Part shown: positions 1-11,586 of the stretch, one piece after another
How the letters are laid out: every line of letters begins with the position of its first letter
Position numbering within the stretch: position 1 is the first letter of the stretch
From: Latrodectus hesperus
Lineage: Eukaryota; Arthropoda; Arachnida; Araneae; Theridiidae
DNA: 64,000 nucleotides
NCBI GenBank assembly: GCA_037975125.1
Contig: JAJQOW010000021.1
Span: forward strand, 1,101,501 to 1,165,500
Direction: 5' to 3'
Position numbers and translations under genes: made by a program
The notes under the pieces: model-generated
The model's input: the letters and a program-made list of their open reading frames with translations, nothing else
What the model was told of the DNA's origin: nothing
Databases searched by the model: none

Positions 1-249
1 TCTTTAAAATAAAAAAGTGGTAAAATGGAAGGTAAAAATTAAAGTATTTTGTTAATATCCAACTTATTGTTTGTTTTCTTTTCTAATTTGCTCATTTATA
101 AACATTTTAAAAGCTAATTAATAATTAAATCCAATCAACAAAAATATCATATGTATTAATATTTAAGATGTAATACTGAATGCAATATCAGTCAAATAAC
201 AAACAATTGCAAATTGTAAATTTTTTAATAGACTTAAAAAAAAGCAGTC

Positions 250-830
250 GTTTATAATCGATCACCCCTGACAGTCCTTGTTTCCTCAACTCTTTAAATT
301 GATGAAGGAACAACAGACGCTTAACGCTTACAAATTTTCATGTCATCAACATATCGTTATCATCAAGGATGATCATCAAAAGAACCAACTGATGACGTTT
401 AAAAGGGGTTTTCGGTAATCAGCCAGCGAGCAGCCTTTTTGTTGTTTTTGCTGCTGTTCTCACCTGATACGTTGCTCCAAATCACACGACTTTAGGAACA
501 CCGAAGCTAGACTGTCCTCCGCAGACTGCTATATAATGACTATTTACGCTACAAAAAGTCGAGTAATAACAGTAGTTTTCGGGTGAGATAATACCAGATG
601 CTTGTGAGGGTAAATAGAACGGCCGCTCTGCGACTCTTAGACGATAATTGAGGAACTACTAATGGCTTTCTGAAGGTAAAAAAGAATACATTGTAATTTC
701 ACGAGCCAACGCGTATCTGTACTTATAATTAGAGGCGGAATTTTACTGGATTGATTCCGGAGCAAATAGGCAGATTTTAAGCATTTAATGCTATATGCAA
801 TAAAAATATATAATTTGATTTGCATTTATC
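250..830. other. Balanced-composition non-repetitive block
   Basis: This stretch is clearly less AT-rich than its surroundings and has no long open frame or recognisable repeat. It contains a CRE-like tgacgttt, an E-box cacctg and several atcgat/tatcg motifs. It may be a conserved non-coding or promoter-proximal element. That is inference from composition only, because short motifs like these occur by chance. Confidence 0.2.
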
Positions 831-1017
831 TGCGAAAATGTTAAATATTGTTAACATGTTATTCATTAATTAAATAGTTTATGGGTTTTTTTCCCTCATA
901 ATTTTGTGAGAGTTTCTTGTCTATCTTGTTCTGAAGGTAAAAAAATACATATTTTGAGGATATTAATTATACTAGTTAAATACTGTTTACGTTCTATTTG
1001 TAGTAATAAAGAAACAG

Positions 1018-1575
1018 GCTTATATTACTTGAATTATTAAGGTAAATTAATGTGAGAGTACTTAAAATACCACGGAATATTATTACTTCAAAACAGATAT
1101 CTACGGTTTTCCCTAGAGGCACGGAATTTAGTTTCAGATTTGTCCCCAAAGTTATGGATGTAATTATTTGATAATGTGATACGCAAAATAATTTCAGGAC
1201 GATATTACGTGTAAGTATTGACTTCTTCGATTATTGTCAGTTTAAGAAAATTGCTAAATTTTAAATGTTAAATTTCAAATATTTTGGTAAAATACTATTT
1301 TTGTTTCATTTAGAATAGTTTAAAAAAAAGATTTCGATATTACTTGAATTAATGAAGGAAATGAACATGAGAGAAAACAACCACTGTCACATTTTTATTT
1401 CAAAACAGATATATATTCTTTTCCCTGGAAGCATGGAATTCATTTTTATAATTGTCTCTAAAATTCTGAATAAAACTATTTGATATTAAAATAGTTCCAA
1501 TATAAAATCAGGATATTTCTACCTCGTCTATTGCAAATTCATGTAAACTACTAAATTTTGAATGATTTTCTGTGT
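1018..1575. repeat. Decayed tandem duplication, about 315-bp period
   Basis: Two direct copies begin with attacttgaatta at 1024 and 1339. They share further blocks in order: the gagag segment, ttcaaaacagatat, ttttccct and ggaatt. Similarity fades at the edges. Weaker echoes of the ctgaaggtaaaaaa motif at about 672 and 932 suggest that the array once extended leftward. Confidence 0.6.
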
Positions 1576-1770
1576 AAATAATTAACTGTACCCGTAACCA
1601 CAGGACATCATCCATCATGGTAATTATAAGACTGTTCTGTTAGACTGTTATTTTTCTGATTGAAGTGATTTTACAATAATTTCAAAAAACATGTGTGCTT
1701 ACATAAACATAAATTTTCTAAAAAGGACCGTGCACTTGAGTTTTCTGTGTGTGTATCTGAGTATATATTA

Positions 1771-1995
1771 AAACTAAACTAAACCTGCGACACGACAGCC
1801 CATATGTGGGTCTAGGCCTACAGTTCCCATTATTTGTTTTACTGACCCGAGGGTCCTAAGGTGCGAAGCCTATGTCGCGGTTAGGTGGTCAGCCTAATTT
1901 GAAACCTTCGGTGTTTATTTCCAAAAAATATTTGGAACTTAGTTTTATAAACCCACTGAAGAAATAAAAGGATGAGAAGCACAAGGTTAGAACCT
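1771..1995 (-). mobile_element. SINE family H, diverged copy
   Basis: Shares aaactaaact, cgacacgacagcccatat, gtgcgaagcctatgtc, gttaggtggtcagcctaa and acccactgaag with the copies at 36103-36584 and 57217-57437. On the minus strand those copies start with a tRNA-like head (agcccggtggcttagtgg) and end in ttagttt. Here the head is eroded beyond recognition and the tail end is at the left. Confidence 0.7.
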
Positions 1996-3290
1996 CGAAA
2001 AGTAACTGCATCAAAGAACTTCCTAGGTATATATTATACTAGTAGTTTTTATATTTATTTGAATTTATTTTTATATCTATTTGATTAAAAATATCTGAAT
2101 TTCTGTTAATAATGTAATCTCAAAAACATTTATTTTTTTAGAATTTGATGATAACTTTGGTACATAAGATCCTGAAGCATTTGTAAGAGCATTACATCAT
2201 ACATTGTAGTTTTAGTGAATAGATTGTGAGATCATTAATTTTTTAATCAATTATACGATCATTTTAAGTTCTTTAAATAATCTGAAAAATATTTTCTCTA
2301 ACCCCAGATAAATACTTTGTTAAGAAGTGTATTTCTTGCACTATAATCTTTATAAAAATTTTAATGCTTTTTCTTTTTAATTGGAATTGTCATTAGGTTA
2401 ACATCATATTAGGTATGCAAAATGGCACGCCATCTAAAATCTGTATACAATACTTCATTAAGTAATACATTTTCACTTTAATCATTACTAAAATTGTTAT
2501 GTCATTTCATTGTTCATATAACTAACTAAGCTAACATCACGTTAGATGTACAAAGCGACTTGTTGCCCACTGCCTTTAGTGAAAAAAAAAGCCTAACAAC
2601 CTATAATTGGTTGTGACACTTGTTGTGTTGAATTGGTTGTGACACTTATACAAAGATAACAATATAACAGGGAAAATGCTTTTATAGGGAAGAGGGCAAC
2701 TTAGGAAAAACATCTCAGAGACAGAGGCCTTTTTAAAAAGCCTATAAGAAAATCGAATTTAATTTTAAAATTTAGCGAAAATTATAAGCTGAAAGTAAAA
2801 GTCTCTATAAAAATTTAGGAGGCCCATAAATTTTGTGATCAACTCTACGGAAAAAGAAAAATGCTCATCAAAAATTCATCATGGAAAGCACTATTATACT
2901 TCCATTTTATTTTTTTATTTTTGTCTGCATAATAACATTTATTAAATTTTTAACCGCTTTTTAAAAGTTATCTATTATAGAGCCTTAGTTTTTACAGGAA
3001 TAAATAAAAAGAAATACTTATATTTTGATTGAATTAGGATGAAAAAAGTGCCAAAATAACCGAATTGAAAAGAGGTTATAAATTAATAAAGATATTGATG
3101 AAATAAAAACTGATACTAAAAGTCCAAATTTTTCAAGACACATAAATATAATATGAAGTCACGCAGCATTTTTACGACCTCATGATTGCAATAACAAACC
3201 ATAAAAATTGTTTTCATTGAAGCAACTACTTTCCCAAAGTTTACATTAAATTTGTAGTTTACATTCATACCGAGTATCCGGGAAGGTATC
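1996..3290. other. AT-rich intergenic DNA, nothing recognised
   Basis: No credible reading frame or retroelement is visible. There is a small local duplication of ttggttgtgacactt at about 2607 and 2635. A 62-codon open stretch on the minus strand at 3116-3304 has no recognisable domain and is probably chance. Confidence 0.5.
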
Positions 3291-3600
3291 GTGTGATCAA
3301 TCAACGCTTTATCAAGTGTAGCGGACCGATTTATATAATCTTTCCATTTAAACTAACAGCGGTTCCCAAAGCCATTTCACTTAAGCAATTGTATTCTATT
3401 GATGCGTTTTTCTTATTCTTTACGGATCCCTCTCCACCCTCACCACCCACACATCCTCCGACAAAAATAGAGAAATCGCGCTTACATGACAGTGGGAGTA
3501 ATGTGACACTGTCTCAACTCCCACACTTTTGACATAAACACAAAAAAAATGAGTTAAGTGCATGGGTGGACACTAACCAAATTGCCACTGATTACGCTAA

Positions 3601-3810
3601 GCTGAAGCTGAATTGGATGTAAAACGTTCCAATTGGGGAGACATCCTTTTGAAACAGCCCGCCTTCAACGGCGGAACCCCCTACCATTCATCAGCAAAGA
3701 CACCATCCAAGTATGGTAATATCGCCTTCCCAAACCGCGCTGCTTCTTACCTACTGGAGGAGACCCAGCGTGCTTTGAATATCAATCGATATAATGATTT
3801 TCAATCCTGA
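3601..3810 (+). CDS. Unrecognised short open frame, possible exon or decayed coding sequence
   Basis: The frame is open from just after a stop at 3598-3600 to a TGA after 3807, about 69 codons. It lies in a patch much less AT-rich than its flanks. Only a TTG at 3613 could serve as an in-frame start near the left edge. An AG at 3600-3601 could be a splice acceptor, but no pyrimidine tract precedes it. The peptide is mixed in composition, with WGDILLKQPAFNGG near the start and LLEETQRALNINRYNDFQS at the end. It is neither low-complexity nor a known domain to me. It could also be a conserved non-coding block that happens to be open. Confidence 0.2.
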   Translation, partial: AEAELDVKRSNWGDILLKQPAFNGGTPYHSSAKTPSKYGNIAFPNRAASYLLEETQRALNINRYNDFQS

Positions 3811-4071
3811 GAATCGATTCTGGCTTTCTAGTTTTTTATTTTGTTCTCTTTCAGTTTGCGTTATCGGATGACCCCTAGCCTCTGAGAATGGAAAAAAAAT
3901 ATCGTAAAAAAAAGCGCCACCAAGCGATCGACACGTGCTTCAATGATGCCATGCATGAAGTGAAAAAAAGTCATTTTTGCCCAACTGTGAAGAACATGAC
4001 ACGAATAAGCAAGCAGAATTTTTTTTACTGGCTGCACAACTGCTGAATGATTCCTTTTCTACTGTTCTTAG

Positions 4072-4790
4072 AACAGTACATCGTTATCAATTATTTGCTA
4101 ACTTTGACAAACTTACTAAATTGCTATTCTGAATCAGGGGAATGTTAAATGTGACATTTTATCGATTCGATTCCATTAAAGTTAAATGAGTGTCATAACC
4201 TGTCTGATCATGACTGCATTTTTGACTCCAATATCAATCAATTAGGGTGACTTTCAAGAACGATTCAAGCAAATGTCAATTCAGGTGACTTCTTTCTTCT
4301 ATGGTCACCGTCATTGTTTTTCTGATGCTTGACAAAATTACAAATGAACTCTAACAATTCATTCATGAATTTTCTGAATTTCTCTTCCCCTGATCATTCA
4401 GTATTTCAATTGAGTTAGAGACTAATGTTTATAGAATAGTGCATCCTCTTCAATTTTTTGCTAATCATATATTGACAAAGCTTCAAAGTTGCTGGTCATA
4501 TTCATTGGAATTTAAATGTACAAGCTCATTGATTCGATTTGAATTAATTTTAATAGAATGTCATAAGCTTGTCTGGTTTATAACTAAACTTCTGATTCTA
4601 ATATCATCTAGAAAGATTTCATCGTCAAGAGTAATTCTATTTGATGCGCCAATTCAGATAATTTCTTTCTTTTATGCTTATCATCATCTATTTTCTCTGA
4701 TACATGATGAAGTACAAACTTCAACTGTTTTTTCATAAATATTCCTTATAAAAATTTCTTTGATCACTCACTAATCCAGTTGACACTCAG
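4072..4790. repeat. Decayed direct duplication, about 363-bp period
   Basis: Two diverged copies, about 4072-4420 and 4435-4790. Matching blocks in the same order include caatt-tttgctaa (4088 and 4451), gattcgatt, gaatgtcataa-type segments, gattctaatatca versus gactccaatatca, and ttctttcttttatg versus ttctttcttctatg. A 99-codon open frame at 4439-4738 lies inside the second copy and is not matched by an open frame in the first, so I do not call it a gene. Confidence 0.6.
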
Positions 4791-4967
4791 GCTTATGATA
4801 ATTGAAATTCTAATCAAGCATATCTATCTATAACTAATAGTTTATTGGAAAGTATATCTTATTAAATGCTTTAACAAAATTTGATTCATAATAATATATG
4901 AAATATATATTTCTTACATAAATTTTTCTTATATTTAACATTCATTATATTTTTTGAATGATGCTGT

Positions 4968-5178
4968 AGGGTCACATTTTTAACACGAAGACCAACAGTT
5001 TAAAGTGGGTTCGGTAACACTACAGAAATCTACTACCAACATAGTAATCGAACCCATGAACTGTTGAATTGTTGGTCAGAGTGTTTATTATTCAGCTGCC
5101 ACCACGACTTATAATTTTAAGTAATTTTATATGCATGGCTTTAGATTCATAAATTCGTAGATCTAATATTTATAAATT
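4968..5178 (-). mobile_element. Family E-like repeat, inverted partner of 9716-9924
   Basis: The reverse complement reads as a tRNA-like head (ggtggcagctgaata, then gttcatgggttcgatta as B box) followed by a body ending ggtcttcg-gttaaaaatgtgaccc. The match to 9716-9924 is near-complete. It also covers about 60 bp upstream of the tRNA-like head (gatctacgaatt, gaatctaa, gcatataaaattactt), so the repeated unit is larger than the SINE core. Confidence 0.8.
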
Positions 5179-6800
5179 AATAAAAGTCTAAGCAAATTTT
5201 TATGTCAAACATTTTAATAATACTATTGATAAGAAAATAATTTTTTATTATTAAAATTGTTGCAATTTATGGTGATCTATTAACTTTTTATATAACTGAG
5301 TATGCTTGTTTATGTCCTTATTTATATGACAATAATTAAGCCATATTTCCATTCCAACGTATCAGCTATATCGTAAAACGTGGCTCATGAAATATAATTT
5401 ATAAATTTAAGTAATATAAGTATTAATTACTTTATAATAAAAGCCTTATGCAACAAAAAATATACGTTATAAAATTAAAAACTGATTCTAATTTTTAAGA
5501 AGGCATTTGAATAATATGAGAAATAAAAAACTTAATAACTTTTTCTGTTTCCTTAAGAAGTCTTTGAAAATAATTTTATTTTAAGAATGATTTTAATACT
5601 ATTACTTATTATGTCAAAATAATGCTTTCATTTTGATTCTTGACTTTCAATTCATTTTAATTTAGCAATTTGATATGACTATTTGACTATAATTAGAGTA
5701 AAAATTATAATTGTTAATTAACGTCAACAATGACGTTATAATATAATTTCATAAAGAAACTAACTTTGATATCCATTGTTTTTATTAAAAATTTTGTAAA
5801 ATTTATTATGCGTAAAATACTGCTTTCATATGCTCTATGTTTGTGATTTGCCTTTTCCACAGATTTTCAGATATAATTTTCGAAGTACATTTATAAATTT
5901 CATTATTTTTATTTAATGTTGCACATCAAACAAAATATGCAACATGTTTTAAATTATTAGTATATTATAAAAATTACACTCCTTCTCTCTTGAACATAAA
6001 ATTGTTTAATTTATCAAATTGGAATGAAATCTAATTTTAAAATTTTATGTCTTCAAAATGTGATAGATATTTAATTTCTTTAATTATGTTAACATAAAAT
6101 TAAGATATTTTACATTAAATTATTCAAACCTTTAGCAAATCTGATTTCGTTCAATTACGAAGAACAAATGCTATAAAGGTTTTGAAAAATTATATTTTCA
6201 ATGGTAACTTATACAATTTTAAAAGCAAACTTCATTACATTTTTTGTAAAAAATAGCGTTTTTGCTATTGTTATTTAGGTAATATTATAATGTTATTTTA
6301 ATATTTTAATCGAGTTTATTCTCAGTTCATGCGAAACATAAACTTTTTATTAAAAAAAAGTTGTCGTTGCTGGTGAAAAAATGTAAAAGTAAACCAATAT
6401 TAAATCAATATTTTCTGTCAGAAATATATTTTTTACATTTTCATATGAATTATGTAAATTATAGAGTAATATAATTTTTTTCATCTCTTTTTGATAACCA
6501 ATATTAAAAAAATACCATTCATAATATTAAATTTTACATTTATATATTTAGAGAAATTAAATTTTCGAAACTATTTGTTGAAAAGAAATAAATAAAGGTG
6601 AAATGGTTTTTAAAATTCTGCTAGATACCATTAAAAAAATTAAGTCCTTTGAAAAAAGGAAACAAAAAAAAAAAAATGTCAATCATTGTGAAATTATAAA
6701 TTTAATCTTAAAATGAATAAGAATATTAAAACTTATATCTCATTTTTCTAAAAGCGCCGTACCAGATTCTCTAAAGAGAAGAAACACACAACTTCAATAC
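5179..6800. other. Very AT-rich intergenic DNA, nothing recognised
   Basis: No open frame of note, no tRNA-like box and no clear duplication was seen. Composition is extremely AT-rich throughout. Confidence 0.5.
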
Positions 6801-6810
6801 AAAATAAAAA

Positions 6811-6970
6811 AATCAATATGTATCACTTAGATTATCAGAAAATCAATATGCATCACTTTGAACACAAGAAAATCAATATGCATCGCTTTGAACACAAGAA
6901 AATCGATATGCATCGCTTTGAACATAAGAAAATCGATATGCATCACTTTGAACATAAGAAAATCGATATA
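6811..6970 (+). repeat. 30-bp minisatellite, about 5 units
   Basis: Units of the form aaaatcgatatgcatcactt plus tgaacataag follow head to tail, with the outermost units most diverged. Because 30 is a multiple of three, one frame stays open through the array and reads a His-rich decapeptide (MHHFEHKKI plus N or D). That makes a 62-codon ORF at 6818-7006, which I regard as a by-product of the repeat. Confidence 0.85.
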
Positions 6971-7009
6971 TGCATTGGATTTCTCACCAGCTTCGTAACA
7001 ATGTGATAC

Positions 7010-7929
7010 AAGTAATTGTCACTCGATATTATTTTTTAAGATCATTTTATATTTTAATATTTTACTTCCGTAAAGCATATTTTTAATTTTTGTTTAACTT
7101 AATTCAAAAAATTAAACGCGTGTCTATCACTTATTGCAGATTTAAAATTTCCATTCTGCATTTCATTTCATTATGTTAATTTAAACGACTTTATTTGCAA
7201 ACTGTACTTTTAAATTATTAAAAAAATTAACTAAAGTTGACGCTTTTATTATTTTATTGTTTTTAAAACATGAATAAATAAAAATAAAGAAAAATGTTAA
7301 TGAAATATAGAAAATGTATTTGAAAATCTATGCAAAAATAAATACAAAAATGGAATTTTTTACACACGAGAAAAAGCTTTAAAAAATTGACTTTTTTATA
7401 CGTGAAGAAACTAAAACTATTAATATCCAAGTTCTCCTATTCTTTTGTAATCCAAATTCATTAAAATAATTATTCATAACCAATATAGCGAAATACTTTA
7501 ATTTACAGAAATTCTTATTCCATAACACACACTCATGGTAACAAATATAATTCATAAATTATATTAGGTAATACTTATAAAATATCAAATTGAATGAAAC
7601 GATTAATTTAAATATAAAATATCTTAATAAATAGCAACACACACATACATAATATAGCTGACTTTATGAGAAAGTAGTTCGAAAGAAGTCTATCACATAT
7701 CTACTGAGATTAATTAATAACGATATATCCAATTCATAAAAATTAACATAACCTTTGTTTCATTACTGAAGGAATATTATAAGCTCAAATAAATTTAATA
7801 ATATGTTACTTTTAATGTAGATTATATTCAAGTCTGTAAAAGATACTTTTTAGCAAGTAATTCTGCAAGAGATGTACTAAATGCTAAATTTATTGCTTTA
7901 TATTCGATAAACCTGTTAAAATTTATTTA
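7010..7929. other. AT-rich intergenic DNA, nothing recognised
   Basis: No coding, RNA or repeat feature could be supported here. Confidence 0.5.
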
Positions 7930-7941
7930 TCGGCATTTATT

Positions 7942-8232
7942 GCCGCCCGCCCTGTTTAGTGGTCAGAGTCCCTGACTACAAATAGGGAGGGAGGTCCTGG
8001 GTTCGAATCCCAGTTCGGGCATGGATGTACTATCTCTCTCTATCTATCATGTCTTTGTCATTTCCTTATATGAATGTGTTGTAAATGGTTGCCTACCCTA
8101 TAAACGGGTCCCTACGGCATCTGTGTACTGAAGAAGTCGGACTCCACACCAAAATAGGGTTCAGTTGAAAAAGTGGAGCAGCGCACCCCATATTGCCAGC
8201 CCATTTGGCACATGACAACAACAACAACAACA
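7942..8232 (+). mobile_element. SINE family A (tRNA-derived), complete
   Basis: The head carries tRNA-like promoter boxes: tagtggtcagagt as A box and gggttcgaatccc as B box. The body contains ctctctatctatc, cctaccctataaacggg and gtcggactccacaccaaaat. The 3' end holds cagcgcaccccatattgcc followed by (AAC)n. It is flanked by an imperfect 12-bp target-site duplication, tcggcatttatt (7930-7941) and tcgacatttatt (8233-8244). The B box and the target-site duplication mark it as a retroposed SINE and not a working tRNA gene. Confidence 0.92.
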
Positions 8233-8244
8233 TCGACATTTATT

Positions 8245-8786
8245 TACTCTTTTAGGAATTATCCTCTCTAATTATCAAATATTTAGATGCACAAGACGCA
8301 GCTTCCTATTATTAAAATTTTACCTCAATAGTTTCTTAAATGCTTTTTTTATTATATGAACATTATAGCTGAGAAACACAAAATACATTAATATGTTTGA
8401 TTTTTAAATAATTATTTTTAAATGAATAAGTCTTTTTAGTTTGGCAATTTATTTTAATACTAATATGTTGAAGTAACTTATCGAAACAAGTCTGATCCAT
8501 ATGTAGAGAGATTCATTAAGTTCTTGTTAGTTCTACACCATGTTACGAAATGCATATTAAATTAATTATATTATATATACACAGAACGCAAAAACTTTTA
8601 AATAAATTATAAGTCATTTTAATGACCTTTGCTTAAATTAAATACAACTATTTCATTTTACTGGCTTGTTAAATAAAGGATTTAACAGCCATAATATAAA
8701 AAGCAATTAAATCAAGAGCCAGCATATGTGTGGCTGGATTTTTATTTACTGGCTTCCTTACTGTAGTCAATAAAACGATTTTTAAT
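8245..8786. other. AT-rich intergenic DNA, nothing recognised
   Basis: No supported feature. It separates a SINE from the left end of the 75-bp repeat array. Confidence 0.4.
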
Positions 8787-9007
8787 GAGTCAGGGTGATC
8801 TTTGTGTTAGAGTATCATTGCGATTTACAGCTTCACCTTTATTTTTAATACTTAAGGAGTGAGATGATCTTTTTGTGTGAATATATAATTATGATTTATA
8901 GTATTTCTCCATTATTATATTAATTGGTATTATTTAATATTCCATTCATGGCGATCATTGTCTTTGAAAATCATTGTGCTTTAATGGGTTACGCTCTCAT
9001 TATTACT

Positions 9008-9616
9008 GATCTCCAGTGGCTCAGTAGCTTCACGCCACTTCCTATTAAAATCAGCAAAGTGAAGCATCATTTGCCGCGGGCAGTGATTAGGAGGTGACCA
9101 CGTACGCTCCCTCTTTGGGTTGCTGGAGATCCGTGGGTTGGGGACGTGTCCACGTTAATTTGTGACGTCCAAAGTTTTTCCATTAGTGTGACTTGGATGT
9201 GAAGAGGAGAGTACCAGCTCAGGTGTAACTTCGTCACCTGGCCATGGTACAAAATGACGAGGCATTTGGTGATGGGCGAATATTCTAAGCCCGTTAACCT
9301 TAATTACAGTCAGGGGTCATCTACATTGCTAATTAAGTAAGTGTATTGTTTGTGATGTAATCTTACCATTATCAATTCTATATAAAAATAAAAATCGCAA
9401 TATCTCTGGGGATGGCAGGTCAAGTAATGGAGATTTTCTATTTGGTCCACTGATAATGCAATGATGTAAAAATGAGAGGAGTAAATTTTTATTTATTTTC
9501 CTTACCTTAAGTTTTACTTTGTAAACATATGATTATTTAAAATAAAAACTATACAATAATGTCTTTATTTTGTGATGAAAAGTAGGTAAATAAATTATAA
9601 AAGACTGCTTTTCTTG
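9008..9616 (+). mobile_element. Family D long element, inverted partner of 51618-52222
   Basis: Begins gatctccagtggctcagtag, contains gaagcatcatttgcc, gggttgctgga and ggggacgtgtcc, and continues through a 330-bp 3' part ending near gactgcttttc. The reverse complement of 51618-52222 matches it from end to end. The first ~250 bp are shared with family D copies at 9940 and 29520, but the 3' part is specific to this pair. I see no terminal inverted repeats. A 61-codon minus-strand ORF inside is shared repeat sequence, not a gene. Confidence 0.85.
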
Positions 9617-9715
9617 TGACCACGTTCACCCCCTCAGTGGGTTGATGGAGCTCTGTGGGTTGAGGACACTGTCCAATTTAGTATGTGACATTCAAAGTCC
9701 TTTCGATGGTGTCAG
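9617..9715 (+). mobile_element. Family D fragment
   Basis: Matches the middle of family D: gaccacgttcaccccctc, gggttgatggagctc, tgtgggttgaggac and tcctttcgatggtgt. The head and 3' end are missing. It abuts the 9008-9616 copy on the left and the E-like repeat on the right. Confidence 0.7.
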
Positions 9716-9924
9716 TATAAATATTTGATCTACGAATTAATGAATCTAAGGCCGTGCATATAAAATTACTTAAAATTATAAGTCATGGTGGCAGCTGAAT
9801 AGTAAACACTCTCACCAACAATTCAACAGTTCATGGGTTCGATTACTATGTTGGTAGTAGATTTCTGTAGTGTTACCGAACTCACTTTAAACTGTTGGTC
9901 TTCGGTGTTAAAAATGTGACCCCA
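9716..9924 (+). mobile_element. Family E-like repeat
   Basis: Plus-strand partner of 4968-5178. The tRNA-like head is ggcagctgaatagtaaacac with B box gggttcgatta. The body ggttcttcggtgtt-type end is close to the E copies at 36360 and 47194, which read cactttaa-ccgtaggtccc at the same place. The conserved stretch begins upstream of the head. Confidence 0.8.
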
Positions 9925-9939
9925 CTGTGAAAGTTGTCA

Positions 9940-10250
9940 GAGCTCCAGTGTCTCAGTAGCTTCCCTTTAAGATCAGCAAAGTGAAGCATCATTTACCGCG
10001 GGCAGTGGTTGGGAGGGTGACCACGGTGTACTCTCCTTCACTGGGTTGCTGGAACTCCTTGCGTTGGGGACGTGTCCCTGTGACGTCCAAAGTCCTTTCG
10101 ATGGTGTGGCGTGGATGAGGAAAGGAGAGTGCCCAGCTCAAGTGTGACCTCGTCATCTGACCGTGGTTCAAAATGATGAGGTACTGGGTGATGGGCCAGT
10201 ATTCCAAACCCGTTTACCTAAAGGTACAGTCTGGGCTCTCCTGCACTGGT
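9940..10250 (+). mobile_element. Family D copy
   Basis: Starts gagctccagtgtctcagtag and follows family D through ggggacgtgtccc, gacgtccaaagtcc, gtgtggcgtggatg and acctcgtcatctgaccgtgg. After tacagtctgggctctcctgca it leaves the long form found at 9008. An overlapping 72-codon minus-strand ORF (9989-10207) is an artefact of the repeat. Confidence 0.8.
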
Positions 10251-10379
10251 ATGTATGTAGTATCATTATTGGAGTCACATGATGGTCGTTGTGTTGGAAA
10301 ATCGTTGAGATTCATTATGTTTCACAGTTGTAATTAATAAAAATCGAGACATGACAATCTTTATGTTTGAATATCATTA

Positions 10380-10410
<31 letters not shown>

Positions 10411-10727
10411 TTCATGATTTTTATTAATACTCGTGCCATAGAGTGATCTTCGCGCTTGATTATCGTTGTGGTTTATTGTGTTTCACCGTTTCGTCCATCA
10501 TCGAGATAAACATCTCAAATCTGATGTCTTGTTCCATGGTATCTGAAGGAGAACTGTCGCTGCCGGAAGTGGTGCTGAACTCACCTGGAAGAAGAGAATA
10601 AGGGAGAGATTACTGCACCTGGGATTTAGTCGGAGAGTGGACTGACTTTAAAATTGTCTACTGGCCTGCTAAGTCCCAAGTGCCGTGCCTCGTCTGCTCA
10701 CAAAATGGACGCTGGAATCATCTGCAC

Positions 10728-10803
10728 TTCATCTGGTACCTTGCCTGATGGTAGCATCATCTGGTACCTTGCCTGATGGTAGCATCATCTGGTATCTTGC
10801 CAG
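10728..10803. repeat. 28-bp tandem repeat, about 2.7 units
   Basis: catcatctggtaccttgcct plus gatggtag is repeated twice, then a partial third unit with one substitution (ggtatcttgcc). It lies in a patch of more balanced composition from about 10530 to 10800 that I cannot otherwise identify. Confidence 0.85.
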
Positions 10804-10809
10804 ATTATC

Positions 10810-11570
10810 TGGAAACAAATCTGTTTATGCATGGATATCTGCTCTAATGGTAAAGCTTATTAAAACTGTAAATCATATAATGATTGCTTATCACTGCACA
10901 AGTTAAAATCATACCAATTTTATTCGTATGATTCACCAAATGAGACCATTTGCACATTATAGTCTACCTATTTCACTAGTTGACTTCAGATTTTAGAAAA
11001 CTATTTTTTTTAGTATATGCTTTATATTGAACGTGTTTTCTTTTGTAAAACTTTATGGTAATGTTGATTTATTTATATATAATAATAAATTATAAAGAGA
11101 ATTTTATAAATATGAGATGTTAAAGTATATTTACGTTATATAAATAACAATAATACATACTATGAAGTTTGGTGCTTCATACTTTTGTGTTAAGTCCTGA
11201 ATTGAAATTTAAAATTCAGCTTTAAAATTCACCAAGTACAGTCGTATCCTAGTGCAGCAAAATTCAATATTACGGAAATTTTGGTGTAGCGGAAGTTTTC
11301 TAAAGTCTGAATTTTCTATTAATGTCGTACATTTTAACTCTTATTTTTAATGAAAAAAATGAATTTACATTCATTTATAAAATTCTCTACAGTAGAATTT
11401 TCCTCACTAGCTTTTATAAATAAGAAATTTTCATTTTTTTTTTTTGCTCTTAATTAAAAGTTAATTAAAAGTACCAGTTCTAATAGTAATTAGTATTTTA
11501 ATTATAACTGATTAAAATGTAAGGAGCTATTTCTGATACTCAGTAAATAAAGTTCTATAAATGAGTAATT
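10810..11570. other. AT-rich intergenic DNA with a possible DNA-transposon end
   Basis: Mostly featureless. At 11238-11300, tacagtcgtatcctagtgca and a following ggtgtagcggaagtt resemble the end of a pogo/Tigger-type element, which typically starts CAGT and carries repeated short motifs. I found no matching opposite end. Confidence 0.25.
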
Positions 11571-11586
11571 CATAAAAGGCATATTT

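Larger units (their letters stand above)
8787..10510. repeat. Old array of ~70-90-bp units, split by insertions
   Basis: Diverged units with the pattern gatctttgtgttngaatatc then attgtgatttattgtgtttc begin near 8791, 8865, 8949, 10273, 10348 and 10450. Three units lie left and three right of a 9008-10250 block of SINE-like insertions. The array therefore existed before the insertions. A (GT)n run at 10378-10412 sits inside one unit. Confidence 0.6.

Noticed and set aside
7942..8030. tRNA gene calls at SINE heads (also at 11587, 35374, 36360, 47194, 48691, 62351, 63554)
   Set aside because: Each has A- and B-box-like sequence but lacks a proper cloverleaf with matched acceptor ends, is followed by a conserved non-tRNA body, recurs many times, and several carry target-site duplications.
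9067..9252. Small ORFs in family D copies (also 9989-10207 and 51972-52187)
   Set aside because: The frame is not preserved between copies; these are non-coding repeats.
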